Below are positions 41,335 to 50,502 of a DNA stretch of 64,000 nucleotides, in pieces. Location: contig JAFUDX010000009.1 of assembly GCA_017464425.1 (NCBI GenBank), positions 1 to 64,000 of the forward strand, in the 5' to 3' direction. Under the pieces are notes generated by a model. That model was not told the origin of the DNA, did no database searches, and worked only from the letters and a program-made list of their open reading frames with translations. Source of the DNA: Treponema sp. (GTDB lineage Bacteria > Spirochaetota > Spirochaetia > Treponematales > Treponemataceae). Within the stretch, counting starts at the first letter, position 1, and every line of letters begins with the position of its first letter. The translations under genes and the position numbers were made by a program.

Positions 41335-42963
41335 ATGTCACGAGATACAAAAGAATTGTGCCACTGGGCTGACCAGCAGGCTGAACGAATCATCAAGCAG
41401 AAGGGAGAGCGCGACTCATACACCTGCGCTTCGGGAATCACTCCCTCTGGAACTGTCCATATCGGAAATTTCCGCGAAATTATCACGGTTGACTTGGTTG
41501 TGCGGGCATTGCGCGACCGTGGCAAGAATGTGCGCTTCATTTACTCTTGGGACGACTACGATGTGTTCCGAAAAGTGCCGGCGAATATGCCAAAGCCAGA
41601 AGAACTTGAAAAATACCTGCGCTATCCAATCACGATGGTGCCAGACACTTTCGGCAGAGACGAAAACTATGCCCGCCACCACGAAGTTGACATCGAAACC
41701 CAGCTTCCGCGTGTGGGAATCCACCCTGAATTTTTGTATCAGGCTTCCCGATACCGCGCGAACCGCTACGCTGAGGGCATGAAAATCGCCATGCAAAAGC
41801 GCGATGTCATCAAAGCTTGCCTCAACGAATACCGCGACGACGAGCACAAAATGAAGGACAGCGATGTGTACTGGCCTGTAGCCGCCTTCTGCTGCAAGTG
41901 CAACAAAGACGAGACAGAAATCCTGGAATACGACGGCGAATACGGAATCACATACAAATGCAAGGCCTGCGGTCATGTCGAAAAGGGTGACCTTCGCACA
42001 TCAAAAGAATTCAAGCTTGGCTGGCGCGTTGACTGGCCAATGCGCTGGAACGAAGAAAAAGTCTGCTTTGAGCCGGGCGGAAAAGACCATATCTCACCGG
42101 GCGGAAGCTACGATACTGCAAAACTGGTCTCAAAACGCCTTTACAACTGGGATGCTCCTGTCACAATGAAATACGACTTCGTTAAGCTCAAGGGCGTTCC
42201 CGGCAAAATGTCTTCTTCAAAAGGAAAGGTCATTTCGCTCGTTGACGCGCTCGAAGTCTATCAGCCGGAAGTGTTGCGCTACATTTTCGCCTCAAACAAA
42301 GTTGACCACGAATTCTCAATCAGCTTCGACCTTGATGTCATCACGATTTACGAAGCCTACGACCGCACCGAACGGCTTGTCTGGGGCGTTGAACAGCCGA
42401 AAGAAAAGGACGAGGCTAAAAAAGAGCAGCTTTTGCTCCGCGAAAAACGCCTTTATGAGCTTTCGCAGATTGACGGTATGCCAAAAACAATGCCGTATCA
42501 AGTTCCGTTCCGCTTGCTCACCACGCTCTTGCAGACTTATTCAGGCGATGTTGACGCGGTTATCAAATCCTTGGGCGATGTAAAGCCTGAGCAGGAAGAA
42601 ACTTTGCGCCGCCGCTGTGCCTGCGCTTGGTACTGGATTAACGAGTCCGCTCCCGATTGTGCGCCCGACATGTGCTTTGCAATCCGCTCTGATGGAAGCA
42701 AGGCAAACGACATCACGGGCGACATGCTCACCGCCGTCCGCCGCGTGCGAGATGAAGTCGTGCCAAAGGTCGGCTCATTCGCGCAGGACAAAGATTGCCA
42801 GCAGGCAATGTACGACATCGCGACGGAACTCGGGCTTGAAGCAAAAGCACTGTTCGCCGCGCTCTACCACGCAATCATAAACAAAGACCAGGGCCCGCGC
42901 CTCGCCAACTTCATGAAAATCATCGGCAAAGAGCGGCTCAACCAAATTCTTTCTGTTTATTAA
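41335..42963 (+). CDS. lysS: Lysyl-tRNA synthetase, class I
   Basis: 542 residues. It charges tRNA(Lys) using the class I Rossmann fold, the archaeal-type enzyme also found in spirochaetes in place of the usual class II LysRS. HIGH-type motif VHIGN (His at 42) after GITPSGT, and KMSSS starting at residue 291 in GVPGKMSSSKGK. Further blocks: FIYSWDDYDVFRKVP, and a zinc knuckle CCKCNKDETEILEYDG to CKACG at about 182-217. The ribosome site is TAAGGAA. It is monocistronic, followed by hairpins and a strong terminator. Confidence 0.96.
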   Translation: MSRDTKELCHWADQQAERIIKQKGERDSYTCASGITPSGTVHIGNFREIITVDLVVRALRDRGKNVRFIYSWDDYDVFRKVPANMPKPEELEKYLRYPITMVPDTFGRDENYARHHEVDIETQLPRVGIHPEFLYQASRYRANRYAEGMKIAMQKRDVIKACLNEYRDDEHKMKDSDVYWPVAAFCCKCNKDETEILEYDGEYGITYKCKACGHVEKGDLRTSKEFKLGWRVDWPMRWNEEKVCFEPGGKDHISPGGSYDTAKLVSKRLYNWDAPVTMKYDFVKLKGVPGKMSSSKGKVISLVDALEVYQPEVLRYIFASNKVDHEFSISFDLDVITIYEAYDRTERLVWGVEQPKEKDEAKKEQLLLREKRLYELSQIDGMPKTMPYQVPFRLLTTLLQTYSGDVDAVIKSLGDVKPEQEETLRRRCACAWYWINESAPDCAPDMCFAIRSDGSKANDITGDMLTAVRRVRDEVVPKVGSFAQDKDCQQAMYDIATELGLEAKALFAALYHAIINKDQGPRLANFMKIIGKERLNQILSVY

Positions 42964-42984
42964 ACAAACGCCCCACAGGGATGT

Positions 42985-43070
42985 GGGGAAAAAGCAAAGA
43001 GAGAATTTTCATTGAAAATTCTCGTGAGAACACAAAATACATGGATGTATTTTGTGTTCTTGGTGTACTA
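42985..43070. repeat. Two A/T-rich hairpins after lysS
   Basis: GAGAATTTTC-ATT-GAAAATTCTC at 42996-43018, then AACACAAAATACAT-GG-ATGTATTTTGTGTT at about 43028-43057. The first belongs to the hairpin class seen at 10088 and 19590. They lie just after the lysS stop. Confidence 0.65.
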
Positions 43071-43093
43071 AGCCTTTGGAAGATAGGGAGATT

Positions 43094-43142
43094 GAAAGAG
43101 GGAAAGAAACCTTTTGCGAAAGGTTGCGTTCCCTCTTTTTTA
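43094..43142 (+). terminator. Strong intrinsic terminator
   Basis: Stem AAAGAGGGAA with TTCCCTCTTT enclosing a second stem AACCTTT-TGCG-AAAGGTT, followed by a T-run (CTCTTTTTT). It ends transcription from lysS before the pflB promoter. Confidence 0.8.
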
Positions 43143-43204
43143 CGCTATTCCTAGTGTACTTTTATACAGAAACAAAAACAAAAACACTATTTTTCATTTT
43201 TCCC

Positions 43205-43233
43205 TTGTCTAAGTCTGACATTTTCGCTATATT
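43205..43233 (+). promoter_or_regulatory. Sigma-70 promoter of pflB
   Basis: TTGTCT (43205-43210), 17-bp spacer, TATATT (43228-43233). It predicts a leader of about 160 nt before ATG 43401. I saw no known riboswitch in that leader; it includes a CGAAACTACGGTGTTTCGGTG hairpin. Confidence 0.6.
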
Positions 43234-43400
43234 ATTGTCATCAGAACACATTGCTTGGAAACTACAAGCCCCTTAAAGTTGTTTTGGTCACATCTTCACA
43301 CTTCTCTTTCCTTTGCGAAACTACGGTGTTTCGGTGTCGCCATGCGCTTTCTTCGGCTTTATTTTCCTTGTGATTTTCAAATGCAGTAAGGAGATTTTTT

Positions 43401-45740
43401 ATGGCAGAACAGGAAGCCTGGAAAGGATTTACAGGACGACTCTGGAAGGAAGAAATCAATGTCCGCGATTTCATCCAAGAAAACTACACGATGTACAATG
43501 GCGACCAGTCATTCTTGGCAGGTCCGACAGACGCAACGAACAAATTGTTCGCTGAACTCCAGAAGCTCCAGAAGGCTGAGCACGAGAAAAAATCAGTTGG
43601 TCTTGACGGAAAAGAGCGCACTGGTGTTCTCGACATGGACACCGACATCGTTACGGGTCTTACTTCACACGGAGCAGGCTACATCAACGAGTCAATGAAG
43701 GACTTGGAGCAGGTTGTCGGTCTTCAGACAGACAAGCCGTTGAAACGCGCGTTCATGCCGTACGGCGGAATCCGAATGGCAGAGCAGTCTTGCGAAATGT
43801 ACGGATACAAGCCGAATCCAGAGCTTCACAAAATCTTCACAGAATATCACAAGACACACAATCAGGCTGTTTTTGATGTTTATACACCAGAGATTCATAA
43901 AGCCCGTTCAGCCCACATCCTTACAGGTTTGCCTGACACATACGGACGAGGCCGAATCGTCGGTGACTACCGCCGCGTTGCGCTTTACGGAATCGACTTC
44001 CTCATCGCACAGAAAAAGGCTGACTTCGCGAATATCGGTGACGGAACAATGACTGACGAAGTTATCCGCCTCCGCGAAGAAGTCGCTGAGCAGATTAAAG
44101 CCCTCAACGGCATGAAAGAAATGGCAAAAATCTACGGATTCGACATTTCAAAACCAGCTACAAACGCAAAAGAGGCTTTCCAGTGGCTCTACTTCGGCTA
44201 CTTGGCGGCGGTCAAAACACAGAACGGCGCGGCTATGTCAGTCGGCCGAATCTCAACATTCCTCGACATCTACATCGAGCGCGATTTGAAGGCTGGAATT
44301 CTCACAGAGGAAAAGGCTCAGGAACTCGTTGACCACATGGTCATGAAATTCCGAATGGTTCGCTTCGCTCGAATTGAAAGCTACAACCAGCTCTTCTCTG
44401 GCGACCCGATTTGGGCAACTCTCGAAGTCGCGGGTCTCGGCCAGGACGGACGCTCTATGGTCACAAAGAACGACTTCCGCTTCCTCCATACTCTCGAAAA
44501 CATGGGACCAAGCCCGGAGCCAAACATGACAGTTCTCTACTCAAAGAGATTGCCAGAGGCATTCCGCAAGTACGCTGCAAAAATTTCTATCGATACATCT
44601 TCAATCCAGTACGAGAACGACGATGTTATGCGCCCAATTTGGGGTGATGACTACTCAATTTGCTGTTGTGTTTCAGCAACTCAGACTGGTAAGGAAATGC
44701 AGTTCTTCGGCGCACGCGCTAACCTTGCAAAAGCCCTTCTTTACGCTATCAACGGCGGAAAAGACGAGGAAGCAGGTCTGACCCCTGGTGTTCAGGTTGG
44801 TCCGGAGCTCGCTCCAATCACTTCAGAATATCTTGATTATGATGAAGTTATCGCAAAATACGATGCAATGCTTGACTGGCTCGCAGGTCTTTATGTCAAC
44901 GCACTCAACGCGATTCACTATATGCACGACAAATACTACTACGAGGCAGCCGAACTTGCTCTTGAAGACACAGATATCAAACGAACATTCGCAACTGGTA
45001 TCGCAGGCTTCTCACATGTCGTTGACTCACTTTCTGCAATCAAATATGCAAAAGTCCGAGTTCTCCGCCGTGACTTCGACATCCATGACCGCAAAACAAA
45101 GGCTGTTATCGGAACTGCAAAGAATATGGCTTACGACTTTGAGATTGACGGCGACTTCCCACGCTACGGACAGGACGATGACCGCGCAGATGACATCGCA
45201 GTATGGCTCTTGAAGACTTTCATCGGCAAAATCAAGAAGCATCACACATACCGCAATGCAGAGCCAACAACTTCTATCCTCACGATTACTTCAAATGTTG
45301 TTTACGGAAAAGCAACTGGTGCATTGCCTGACGGACGAAAGGCTCACGAGCCATTCTCTCCAGGAGCTAACCCGGCTTACGGTGCTGAGACAAAGGGTCT
45401 CGTAAAATCACTCAAATCTGTCGCTAAGCTTCCATACCACTACGCTCTCGACGGTATCTCAAACACACAGACAATCAACCCGTCTGCTTTGGGACACGAT
45501 GAGGACGAGCGAATCGCGAACCTCGTGAATGTCCTTGACGGCTACTTCTCTCGCGGCTCACACCACTTGAATGTCAATGTCTTCGGCGTTGAAAAGCTCA
45601 AGGATTGCCAGGCTCACCCTGAAAAGCCGGAATACGCAAACTTCACCGTTCGCGTTTCAGGTTATGCAGTCCGCTTCATCAACCTTACAAAAGAGCAGCA
45701 GGACGATGTTATCGCACGAACCTGCCACGCTTCATTGTAA
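43401..45740 (+). CDS. pflB: Formate C-acetyltransferase (pyruvate formate-lyase)
   Basis: 779 residues. It splits pyruvate with coenzyme A into acetyl-CoA and formate in anaerobic fermentation, using a glycyl radical. The catalytic cysteines are in [20 protein letters not shown] (Cys 421-423; the pair equivalent to E. coli 418-419 lies here). The radical loop is [12 protein letters not shown] with Gly at about 754. Other marks: [28 protein letters not shown]. Ribosome site TAAGGAG. The activating enzyme pflA does not follow in this window. Codon use is strongly biased, in keeping with high expression. Confidence 0.97.
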   Translation: MAEQEAWKGFTGRLWKEEINVRDFIQENYTMYNGDQSFLAGPTDATNKLFAELQKLQKAEHEKKSVGLDGKERTGVLDMDTDIVTGLTSHGAGYINESMKDLEQVVGLQTDKPLKRAFMPYGGIRMAEQSCEMYGYKPNPELHKIFTEYHKTHNQAVFDVYTPEIHKARSAHILTGLPDTYGRGRIVGDYRRVALYGIDFLIAQKKADFANIGDGTMTDEVIRLREEVAEQIKALNGMKEMAKIYGFDISKPATNAKEAFQWLYFGYLAAVKTQNGAAMSVGRISTFLDIYIERDLKAGILTEEKAQELVDHMVMKFRMVRFARIESYNQLFSGDPIWATLEVAGLGQDGRSMVTKNDFRFLHTLENMGPSPEPNMTVLYSKRLPEAFRKYAAKISIDTSSIQYENDDVMRPIWGDDYSICCCVSATQTGKEMQFFGARANLAKALLYAINGGKDEEAGLTPGVQVGPELAPITSEYLDYDEVIAKYDAMLDWLAGLYVNALNAIHYMHDKYYYEAAELALEDTDIKRTFATGIAGFSHVVDSLSAIKYAKVRVLRRDFDIHDRKTKAVIGTAKNMAYDFEIDGDFPRYGQDDDRADDIAVWLLKTFIGKIKKHHTYRNAEPTTSILTITSNVVYGKATGALPDGRKAHEPFSPGANPAYGAETKGLVKSLKSVAKLPYHYALDGISNTQTINPSALGHDEDERIANLVNVLDGYFSRGSHHLNVNVFGVEKLKDCQAHPEKPEYANFTVRVSGYAVRFINLTKEQQDDVIARTCHASL

Positions 45741-45771
45741 AAAGCAGTCTGACTTATAAAAATTAGTCGGA

Positions 45772-45874
45772 TAACACAAAAACGAGGCTCTCATCGGGAA
45801 CCTGCCATAAAATCCGCGGTGAACAAGTTCAAGCAGATTTTTGTCAGAACCCCGATTACGCCTCGTTTTTGCAT
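45772..45874. terminator. Long hairpin downstream of pflB
   Basis: AAAAACGAGGC at 45777 pairs with GCCTCGTTTTT at about 45864-45874, with inner complementarity ATCGGGAACC/GAACCCCGAT. The right side ends in a T-run. It resembles the element between panC and coaC, with different interior sequence, and may terminate pflB or be a mobile repeat. Confidence 0.6.
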
Positions 45875-45886
45875 TTTCGGGCTTTT

Positions 45887-47302
45887 TTAAGCACGGCTGT
45901 GATTTGTTACAATGAATCGTGCTCGGTTTTCATAAAATCTGTGGTTTGTTTTCCCCTGAAACTCGATTTTTTCCAAAACAATCTGCTCGGTGTCTTTTTC
46001 TAAGAACATCACCATGTAAATCGGGAGATAGGTGATTTTGCCTTTTTGTGAAATATTGCAGTTCGCAAAAACGATTCCTTCATCCATTTTATATTCATCA
46101 TTTTTAAGGCAGTTGTTCATCGCAGAGTGAATTGTGTAGTCCTTGCCACTTTTTACTTCGATGGGGAGTGCCTTGTTCTGATATTCAATCACAAAATCAA
46201 GTTCGCCGAGACGATTGGAATTATAATAGTAGAGTTTGAAGCCTTTTGCGGTGAGTTCCTGAGCGACGGCGTTCTCAAAAATTCCCCCCGCGTTAAGACG
46301 AGCATCCTTTGTGAGAAGCATTTGCTTTGCGCTCATTCCGTATTCGCTTGTCAGCATCCCCACATCAGAAAAATATAATTTGAAAAGACTGTGTTTTTCG
46401 TTCAGTTTGAGAGGAATCCTCGGCTCGGTGCTGTTATAAGCCGAAAGCGAGACTCCTGCATTTTCCAACCATAAAAAAGAACTTTCCACGCGCTCAAAAT
46501 GCAATCCCTTTTTTAAGTCCGTAATCTGAAAACGCCGATTCTGTTTTAAAAGCTCGGACGGAATCAAATCATAAATCTGCGTGAGAATAAGCCGCTTATC
46601 CTCGGATTCGTATTGCGTGAAATCAAGTTTGTAGAGTCTGTTAATGTCCTTGTGAATTTGCATGACATCGTTCACATTGCTCGTATCGGCAAATCGGCTC
46701 ACCGCCTCAGGCATTCCGCCTACAACAAGATAACGGTTGAACAAATCAAGCATTTTTTGATTCACGACATCCATAACGGGAGTGCGATTCAAAAAAGACT
46801 CTCGCAGGTTCTCGATTATGTCTTCACCGACTTTTGCAATCTGCAAGAATTCCATAAAATCCAGCGGGTACATATCCAAAATGGTCATATAGCCCACAGG
46901 TGCTGAACTGAGATTCGTAAGTTCCACGCCCAAAAGCGAACCGCTCAAAACATAGCGAAAACTGCCATCGTCCACAAGAAACTTGATTTTCGTGACCATT
47001 TCCTTGTAACGCTGAACTTCATCGATAAAAATGACTGTGTTGCCTTTTTGAAAATTATGCGGCTTTAGGGTTGAAAATCCCATTATCAGTTCGTCAACGG
47101 TATGTGCATTCTGCAAGACTTTTACAGCATCTGGAAATTCAATAAGGTTAATTTCAAAAACATCGCGCTCTTCTTCATGCAAGCATCGGCGAATAAGATG
47201 CGTTTTTCCGATTTGACGCGCACCTTTTACAAGAAGAGCCTTGTTTTCTGCACTTTTACACCAATCTTTTATTACCGATTCACATCGCCGCCGTAATTCC
47301 AT
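45887..47302 (-). CDS. ATPase with DUF4143 domain
   Basis: 471 residues. Walker A LVKGARQIGKTHLIRR (about 24-39), Walker B TVIFIDEVQRYKE and sensor YVLSGSLLGVEL. The middle contains the DUF4143 helical/winged region (FNRYLVVGGMPEAV, FFSDVGMLTSEYG-type block). The C-terminus has a PD-(D/E)XK-like strand set: RLGELDFVIEYQNKALPIEV followed by KSGKDY. Family role is unknown. Three direct repeats lie directly upstream (47337-47416). AGGTGG precedes ATG 47302. Confidence 0.92.
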   Translation of the reverse strand: MELRRRCESVIKDWCKSAENKALLVKGARQIGKTHLIRRCLHEEERDVFEINLIEFPDAVKVLQNAHTVDELIMGFSTLKPHNFQKGNTVIFIDEVQRYKEMVTKIKFLVDDGSFRYVLSGSLLGVELTNLSSAPVGYMTILDMYPLDFMEFLQIAKVGEDIIENLRESFLNRTPVMDVVNQKMLDLFNRYLVVGGMPEAVSRFADTSNVNDVMQIHKDINRLYKLDFTQYESEDKRLILTQIYDLIPSELLKQNRRFQITDLKKGLHFERVESSFLWLENAGVSLSAYNSTEPRIPLKLNEKHSLFKLYFSDVGMLTSEYGMSAKQMLLTKDARLNAGGIFENAVAQELTAKGFKLYYYNSNRLGELDFVIEYQNKALPIEVKSGKDYTIHSAMNNCLKNDEYKMDEGIVFANCNISQKGKITYLPIYMVMFLEKDTEQIVLEKIEFQGKTNHRFYENRARFIVTNHSRA

Positions 47303-47336
47303 ATTCCGACCACCTGAATTGATAGTACCCCCAAAC

Positions 47337-47416
47337 TGTCAAAAACACAAGTAAAATTTGGTGATTTTTGTCAAAAACACAAGTGAATTTTGGCACTTTT
47401 TGTCAAAAACACAAGA
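47337..47416 (-). repeat. Three direct repeats with 32-bp period before the DUF4143 gene
   Basis: A core of 15-16 bp (TGTCAAAAACACAAGT on the plus strand) starts at 47337, 47369 and 47401, exactly 32 bp apart, with related but diverged 16-bp spacers. In gene orientation each core ends with TTGACA. They lie 35-115 bp before the start codon, where a promoter is expected. Confidence 0.85.
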
Positions 47417-47532
47417 TTTTGCTAAAAAGAATACTTTTCCCCATCTTCCCCCAGAAAAAACAAGACACGCTCCGCGATTCATGCTATAATCTCCTTAAAA
47501 ACACATCGCACACAAAAAAAGGAGATGTCCTT

Positions 47533-49218
47533 ATGACCCCCCCCCCGTGTATACTATACAATAACTAAAGTGTTCCTCGCGGTGATTTGCGCGCTCTTTA
47601 CGATCACGGCTCTTTCCTGCACGCAGGATGGCGGAAATAACACAACTGACACAGAAAAAGCATCTGATGATGGCAAAGAAACAACCAAAAATGCAACCTA
47701 TACCGTAACAATCGACTCAATCGAACATGGTATCGTTATGGCAAGCAAAACGAGCGAAATTGAAGAAGGAGAAACCATAACGCTCACAGTAACGGCTACT
47801 GACGGATACGAATTAAGTTCCCTCAGCATAAAGATTCTTCAGGCACTTCTATATCAACCAAACAGGATTCAAATAACAGCACAAAATATATATTCACCAT
47901 GCCAAAAAGCAATGTTACTGTAAGCGCGGAATTTACGGCAGTATCGTCAGGTGGTGCCGCTTACACGGTGCTGCACTTGCAACAAAATGTTGACGATGAC
48001 CAATACACACAGGTTGATTCAGAAATCCTATACGGCTCAATAGGCGAGCAGACACTGGCAACGGCAAAAACATATGAAGGCTTTATGGCACTTGCCATAA
48101 CACAGACCGCAATAACAGAAGATGGAAATGCAACCGTAGAAATCAAATACGACAGGAATGTTTATTCAGTTTCTTATGCCGACGGTGTTGAAAATGAGGA
48201 AATTTCTGTTCCGTCAACTGCACAATATCGCTACGGAAAGACCGTCTCCGTTGATTTTATTGTGGGTACCCGCTCCGCATATACTTTTACTGGATTTTTT
48301 GACGGAACAACTTTATACACAAGTAACGGCAAAACAACGCTCATAATGGGAGCTTCCAGCGTAATTCTCACGGCACAGTGGGAGTCCAATGGCGACGGTA
48401 ATACTTCGGACAATACCAAGACTTATAACGAAGCAACCACCAAGACCATTGGCAATGGCAATTATTTCTTACATACTTTTGTGGGTGAAAACACCGAATT
48501 CCCGGCCGAAACGATTGAAGAAGATGCGGGTCATTATTATGGTGAAGCCGGAACCTATGTTAAAGGATTGGCCAACGCTTGGAACGAATCCATGGCCGAC
48601 CGCCCTGCTGCTCAAAATTACTTTGCCAATTTAATTGACAGCATTAATGAAAATAACTATTTTAACATGGCTGCAACAAATCCCAAAGGCACCAGTTTTG
48701 ATGTCGCGGTAAATTTAGTTTCAGGCAACGCCGAAAAATATTTTGCAAATATCATTAAAAATTTAAATACAGAGGCTCAACGATATGCATTCTATTACTG
48801 CTACCGTATTTTATCCAACGAATCATTTAAAGAAGGTTTAGGTACCTACCGTGAAGGTAATAGTTCAGAAATGGATGCATATAATAACGAAAAAGAAACT
48901 ATTATGAACTCTTTCAAGGGGCTTGATTATGACAGTGAATACGGAGAAGGTAATTTTACATGCACCACTACAATGATGGATGCAGCACTCAATGTGGCTG
49001 CGAATAACATCGGAAATGATGTACAAAGCAGTGATTTACGTCAATTAATTAATTTAACCATGACAACCAATTCAATGGCCGCTATGCACCAATTAACTAA
49101 AAATAATTTACAAGAAACTTCTTGCGGAATGGCATTGGGAATTGATGTAGCAATGGAAAATGCCATTACTGCGGCCAAAAACGCACAACAAAGTCAAGGC
49201 CAAACCATGGGTTTGTAA
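47533..49218 (+). pseudogene. Lipoprotein gene disrupted by a C10 tract and a second frameshift
   Basis: ATG 47533 has AAGGAG at the right distance and is followed by ten Cs (47537-47546). With C10 the frame ends after 11 codons; with C9 or C12 it would read MTPPRVYYTITKVFLAVICA and FTITALSC, a lipoprotein signal with lipobox. After a Thr/Asp/Lys linker comes a repeat ATYTVTIDSIEHGIVMASK ending near 47830, where one missing base shifts the frame (an extra A in ATAAAG would restore KDSSGTSISTKQDS...FTMPKSNVTVSAEF). The remaining frame, open to 49218, has an InlB-like region (YSVSYADG to ILTAQW) and a roughly 270-residue C-terminal part of unknown family with different codon use. It is either phase-variable plus mutated, or decaying. 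Confidence 0.75.
47537..47546 (+). repeat. Homopolymeric C10 tract directly after a start codon
   Basis: Ten Cs begin at the second codon of the lipoprotein gene. Tract length sets the reading frame: the present length gives a short dead-end peptide, and one fewer opens the signal peptide. Confidence 0.9.
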
Positions 49219-49237
49219 AATAAATCAAACAATACAG

Positions 49238-49278
49238 GAAAAGGACTGCCCATTTTTTTTCGGACAGTCCTTTTTTTT
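49238..49278 (+). terminator. Intrinsic terminator
   Basis: AAGGACTGCC and GGACAGTCCTT form a stem around a T-rich loop, followed by TTTTTTTT. It is 20 bp after the lipoprotein stop. Confidence 0.85.
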
Positions 49279-49514
49279 GTGAAATGCTTTTTATTTTGAA
49301 AATGCTAGTCCGCTTTCCAAACTTAATGTTAATGATGGCAATATGTCGCCATTACAGAAGTTGTTGTTCGGTAAGCAAAAAGTTTACGGATAGTATGCAC
49401 GGAACTTCGGAAAGCCACCCCTCCAGCAAACTCCCGAAGTTCCCGCCAAGTTTTAATCCTTGCAAATTTCACGTCTCTTGCATTATATAAATACTATAAT
49501 CAAGAGGTTTTATT
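49279..49514. other. Gene-poor stretch between lipoprotein and uvrA stub
   Basis: No start-to-stop gene is convincing. The plus strand can be read as ENASPLSKLNVNDGNMSPLQ then KLLFGKQKVYG and a stop at about 49398, which looks like the end of a lost protein, but I cannot assign it. A TATAAT near 49494 and AGAGG near 49503 precede the uvrA-like start at 49515. Confidence 0.3.
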
Positions 49515-49577
49515 ATGGAAAATATAAAAATTCGCGGTGTTAGAGAGCATAATTTGAAGAATATAAATATTGATAAA
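49515..49577 (+). pseudogene. uvrA: 5' stub of uvrA
   Basis: MENIKIRGVREHNLKNINID from ATG 49515 is the typical N-terminus of excinuclease subunit UvrA. Homology ends after about 20 codons; the next sequence leads into an unrelated small gene, and no Walker A or zinc motifs follow. A ribosome site (AGAGG) and a TATAAT upstream suggest the original promoter and start have been kept. The rest of uvrA was lost or displaced by the adjacent pair. Confidence 0.65.
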
Positions 49578-49620
49578 TGTATGTTTGTATGTTATATTTT
49601 GCGATACAGGGGGGTCGTTT

Positions 49621-49791
49621 ATGCACAAACAGAATGTAGTTGGAATCGTGTTTCGCGGGCCTGAGGGCAAGAAAGCCATAATGGAGATTATGCGTGCCAA
49701 GCCTGTGAAAAACAGGTACACCACCACCGTAAAAGAACGGTCAGAAGCGTTCATTAAGGCAACTGAGGGATTCTTTTCCAAAAAATGGTAA
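49621..49791 (+). CDS. Small protein before a GNAT gene (possible antitoxin)
   Basis: 56 residues from ATG 49621 (MHKQNVVGIVFRGPEGKKAI); a six-G run lies just upstream. The C-terminal half KNRYTTTVKERSEAFIKATE is basic/helical. It overlaps the GNAT gene by seven bases, an arrangement common in acetyltransferase toxin-antitoxin pairs. I do not recognise the family, and the sequence is not a clear DUF1778 or ribbon-helix-helix protein. Confidence 0.5.
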   Translation: MHKQNVVGIVFRGPEGKKAIMEIMRAKPVKNRYTTTVKERSEAFIKATEGFFSKKW

Positions 49792-50351
49792 TGGTGAAAG
49801 ACCACCTTTATGTTGAGCATCTTTCTCAGGATTTGAACAGTTATGAACTGAAAATGTTCCGTGTTCAACATGATGAGATTCAATTATCTGCATACCTCAA
49901 AAAATTTGCTAAGAAACACGAGGCTGGCGGTGATAACCGAATATATTTTGTTCGTTCCGTTGCTACGGGGCAGTTTGTTGCATGGTTTGGATTAAAAGCC
50001 GCCACATTACCATATAACGACAAAGGGAGTTCTTTTTTGATTCCTGCAGTCGAACTTACACATTTTGCTGTTGATGAGCGGGCAAAATTGAATGCAAAAG
50101 AATCAGGTGGAATGAGAACTGGAGAATTCATATTTTGGAATTTCATAGTTCCGATTGTTCGAAGGGCTTCAGAAAATATTGCCTGTAAAAGCCTTTTTCT
50201 TTTCGCAATCGATAATCCAAAACTTATTTCATATTACAAAACAGTTCTAGGATTCAAAGAAATCAATTCTGTAGATGACAAGCAGTTTTTCGAATATGCT
50301 GCCCCTGATTACGATGAAGGGTGTCGATTTCTATATTTTCCGCTTGCATAG
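49785..50351 (+). CDS. GNAT-family N-acetyltransferase (possible toxin)
   Basis: 188 residues from ATG 49785 (ATG 49791 also possible). The middle shows ELTHFAVDERAKL (strand 4), then GEFIFWNFIVPIVRRASENI (helix 3) and CKSLFLFAIDNPKLISYYKT with VLGFKEIN, the typical end of a GNAT fold (A/N-x-x-x-x-x-x-Y-x-x-x-G-F). The acetyl-CoA loop is diverged. Fusion of position, overlap with a small upstream gene, and size fit TacT-like toxins that acetylate aminoacyl-tRNA, but other GNAT roles are possible. Confidence 0.7.
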   Translation: MVMVKDHLYVEHLSQDLNSYELKMFRVQHDEIQLSAYLKKFAKKHEAGGDNRIYFVRSVATGQFVAWFGLKAATLPYNDKGSSFLIPAVELTHFAVDERAKLNAKESGGMRTGEFIFWNFIVPIVRRASENIACKSLFLFAIDNPKLISYYKTVLGFKEINSVDDKQFFEYAAPDYDEGCRFLYFPLA

Positions 50352-50502
50352 AAGCCTTTGTTACCGAAACTGATGAAAATGCACACTTGCAAATCAACAA
50401 AGTTGAAGAATATTGCATAAATCTTCTAAAACCACCCTCGCACTGTGCAAATGCACCAGCTTCTTACTGAGGCGAGTGCTTCTTGATGTCGCCAAGAGAT
50501 CG
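50352..50502. other. Short intergenic stretch
   Basis: A 40-codon frame without start (EAFVTETDENAHLQINKVEE, then YCINLLKPP) reads to a stop near 50478, possibly the end of a lost gene. Nothing else is assignable. Confidence 0.25.

Noticed and set aside
43052..43276. Small plus-strand frame between lysS and pflB
   Set aside because: It spans a terminator and the pflB promoter and has no ribosome site or recognisable sequence.
43234..43400. Riboswitch in the long pflB leader
   Set aside because: One short hairpin is visible but no conserved core of a known riboswitch class.
43205..43400. Rex operator upstream of pflB
   Set aside because: No TTGTGA- or TTGTTAA-type inverted repeat could be found by eye near the promoter.
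47391..47408. TGGCAC at 47391 as a sigma-54 site
   Set aside because: There is no TTGC at the required spacing; it is part of the direct-repeat spacer.
47337..47416. Possible mini CRISPR array (three repeats with 32-bp period)
   Set aside because: The spacers are related to each other, only 16 bp long, and no cas gene is near; promoter-type direct repeats fit better.
49609..49614. G6 run before the small GNAT partner as a phase-variable tract
   Set aside because: Six bases is too short to argue for slippage, and it lies outside the coding frame.
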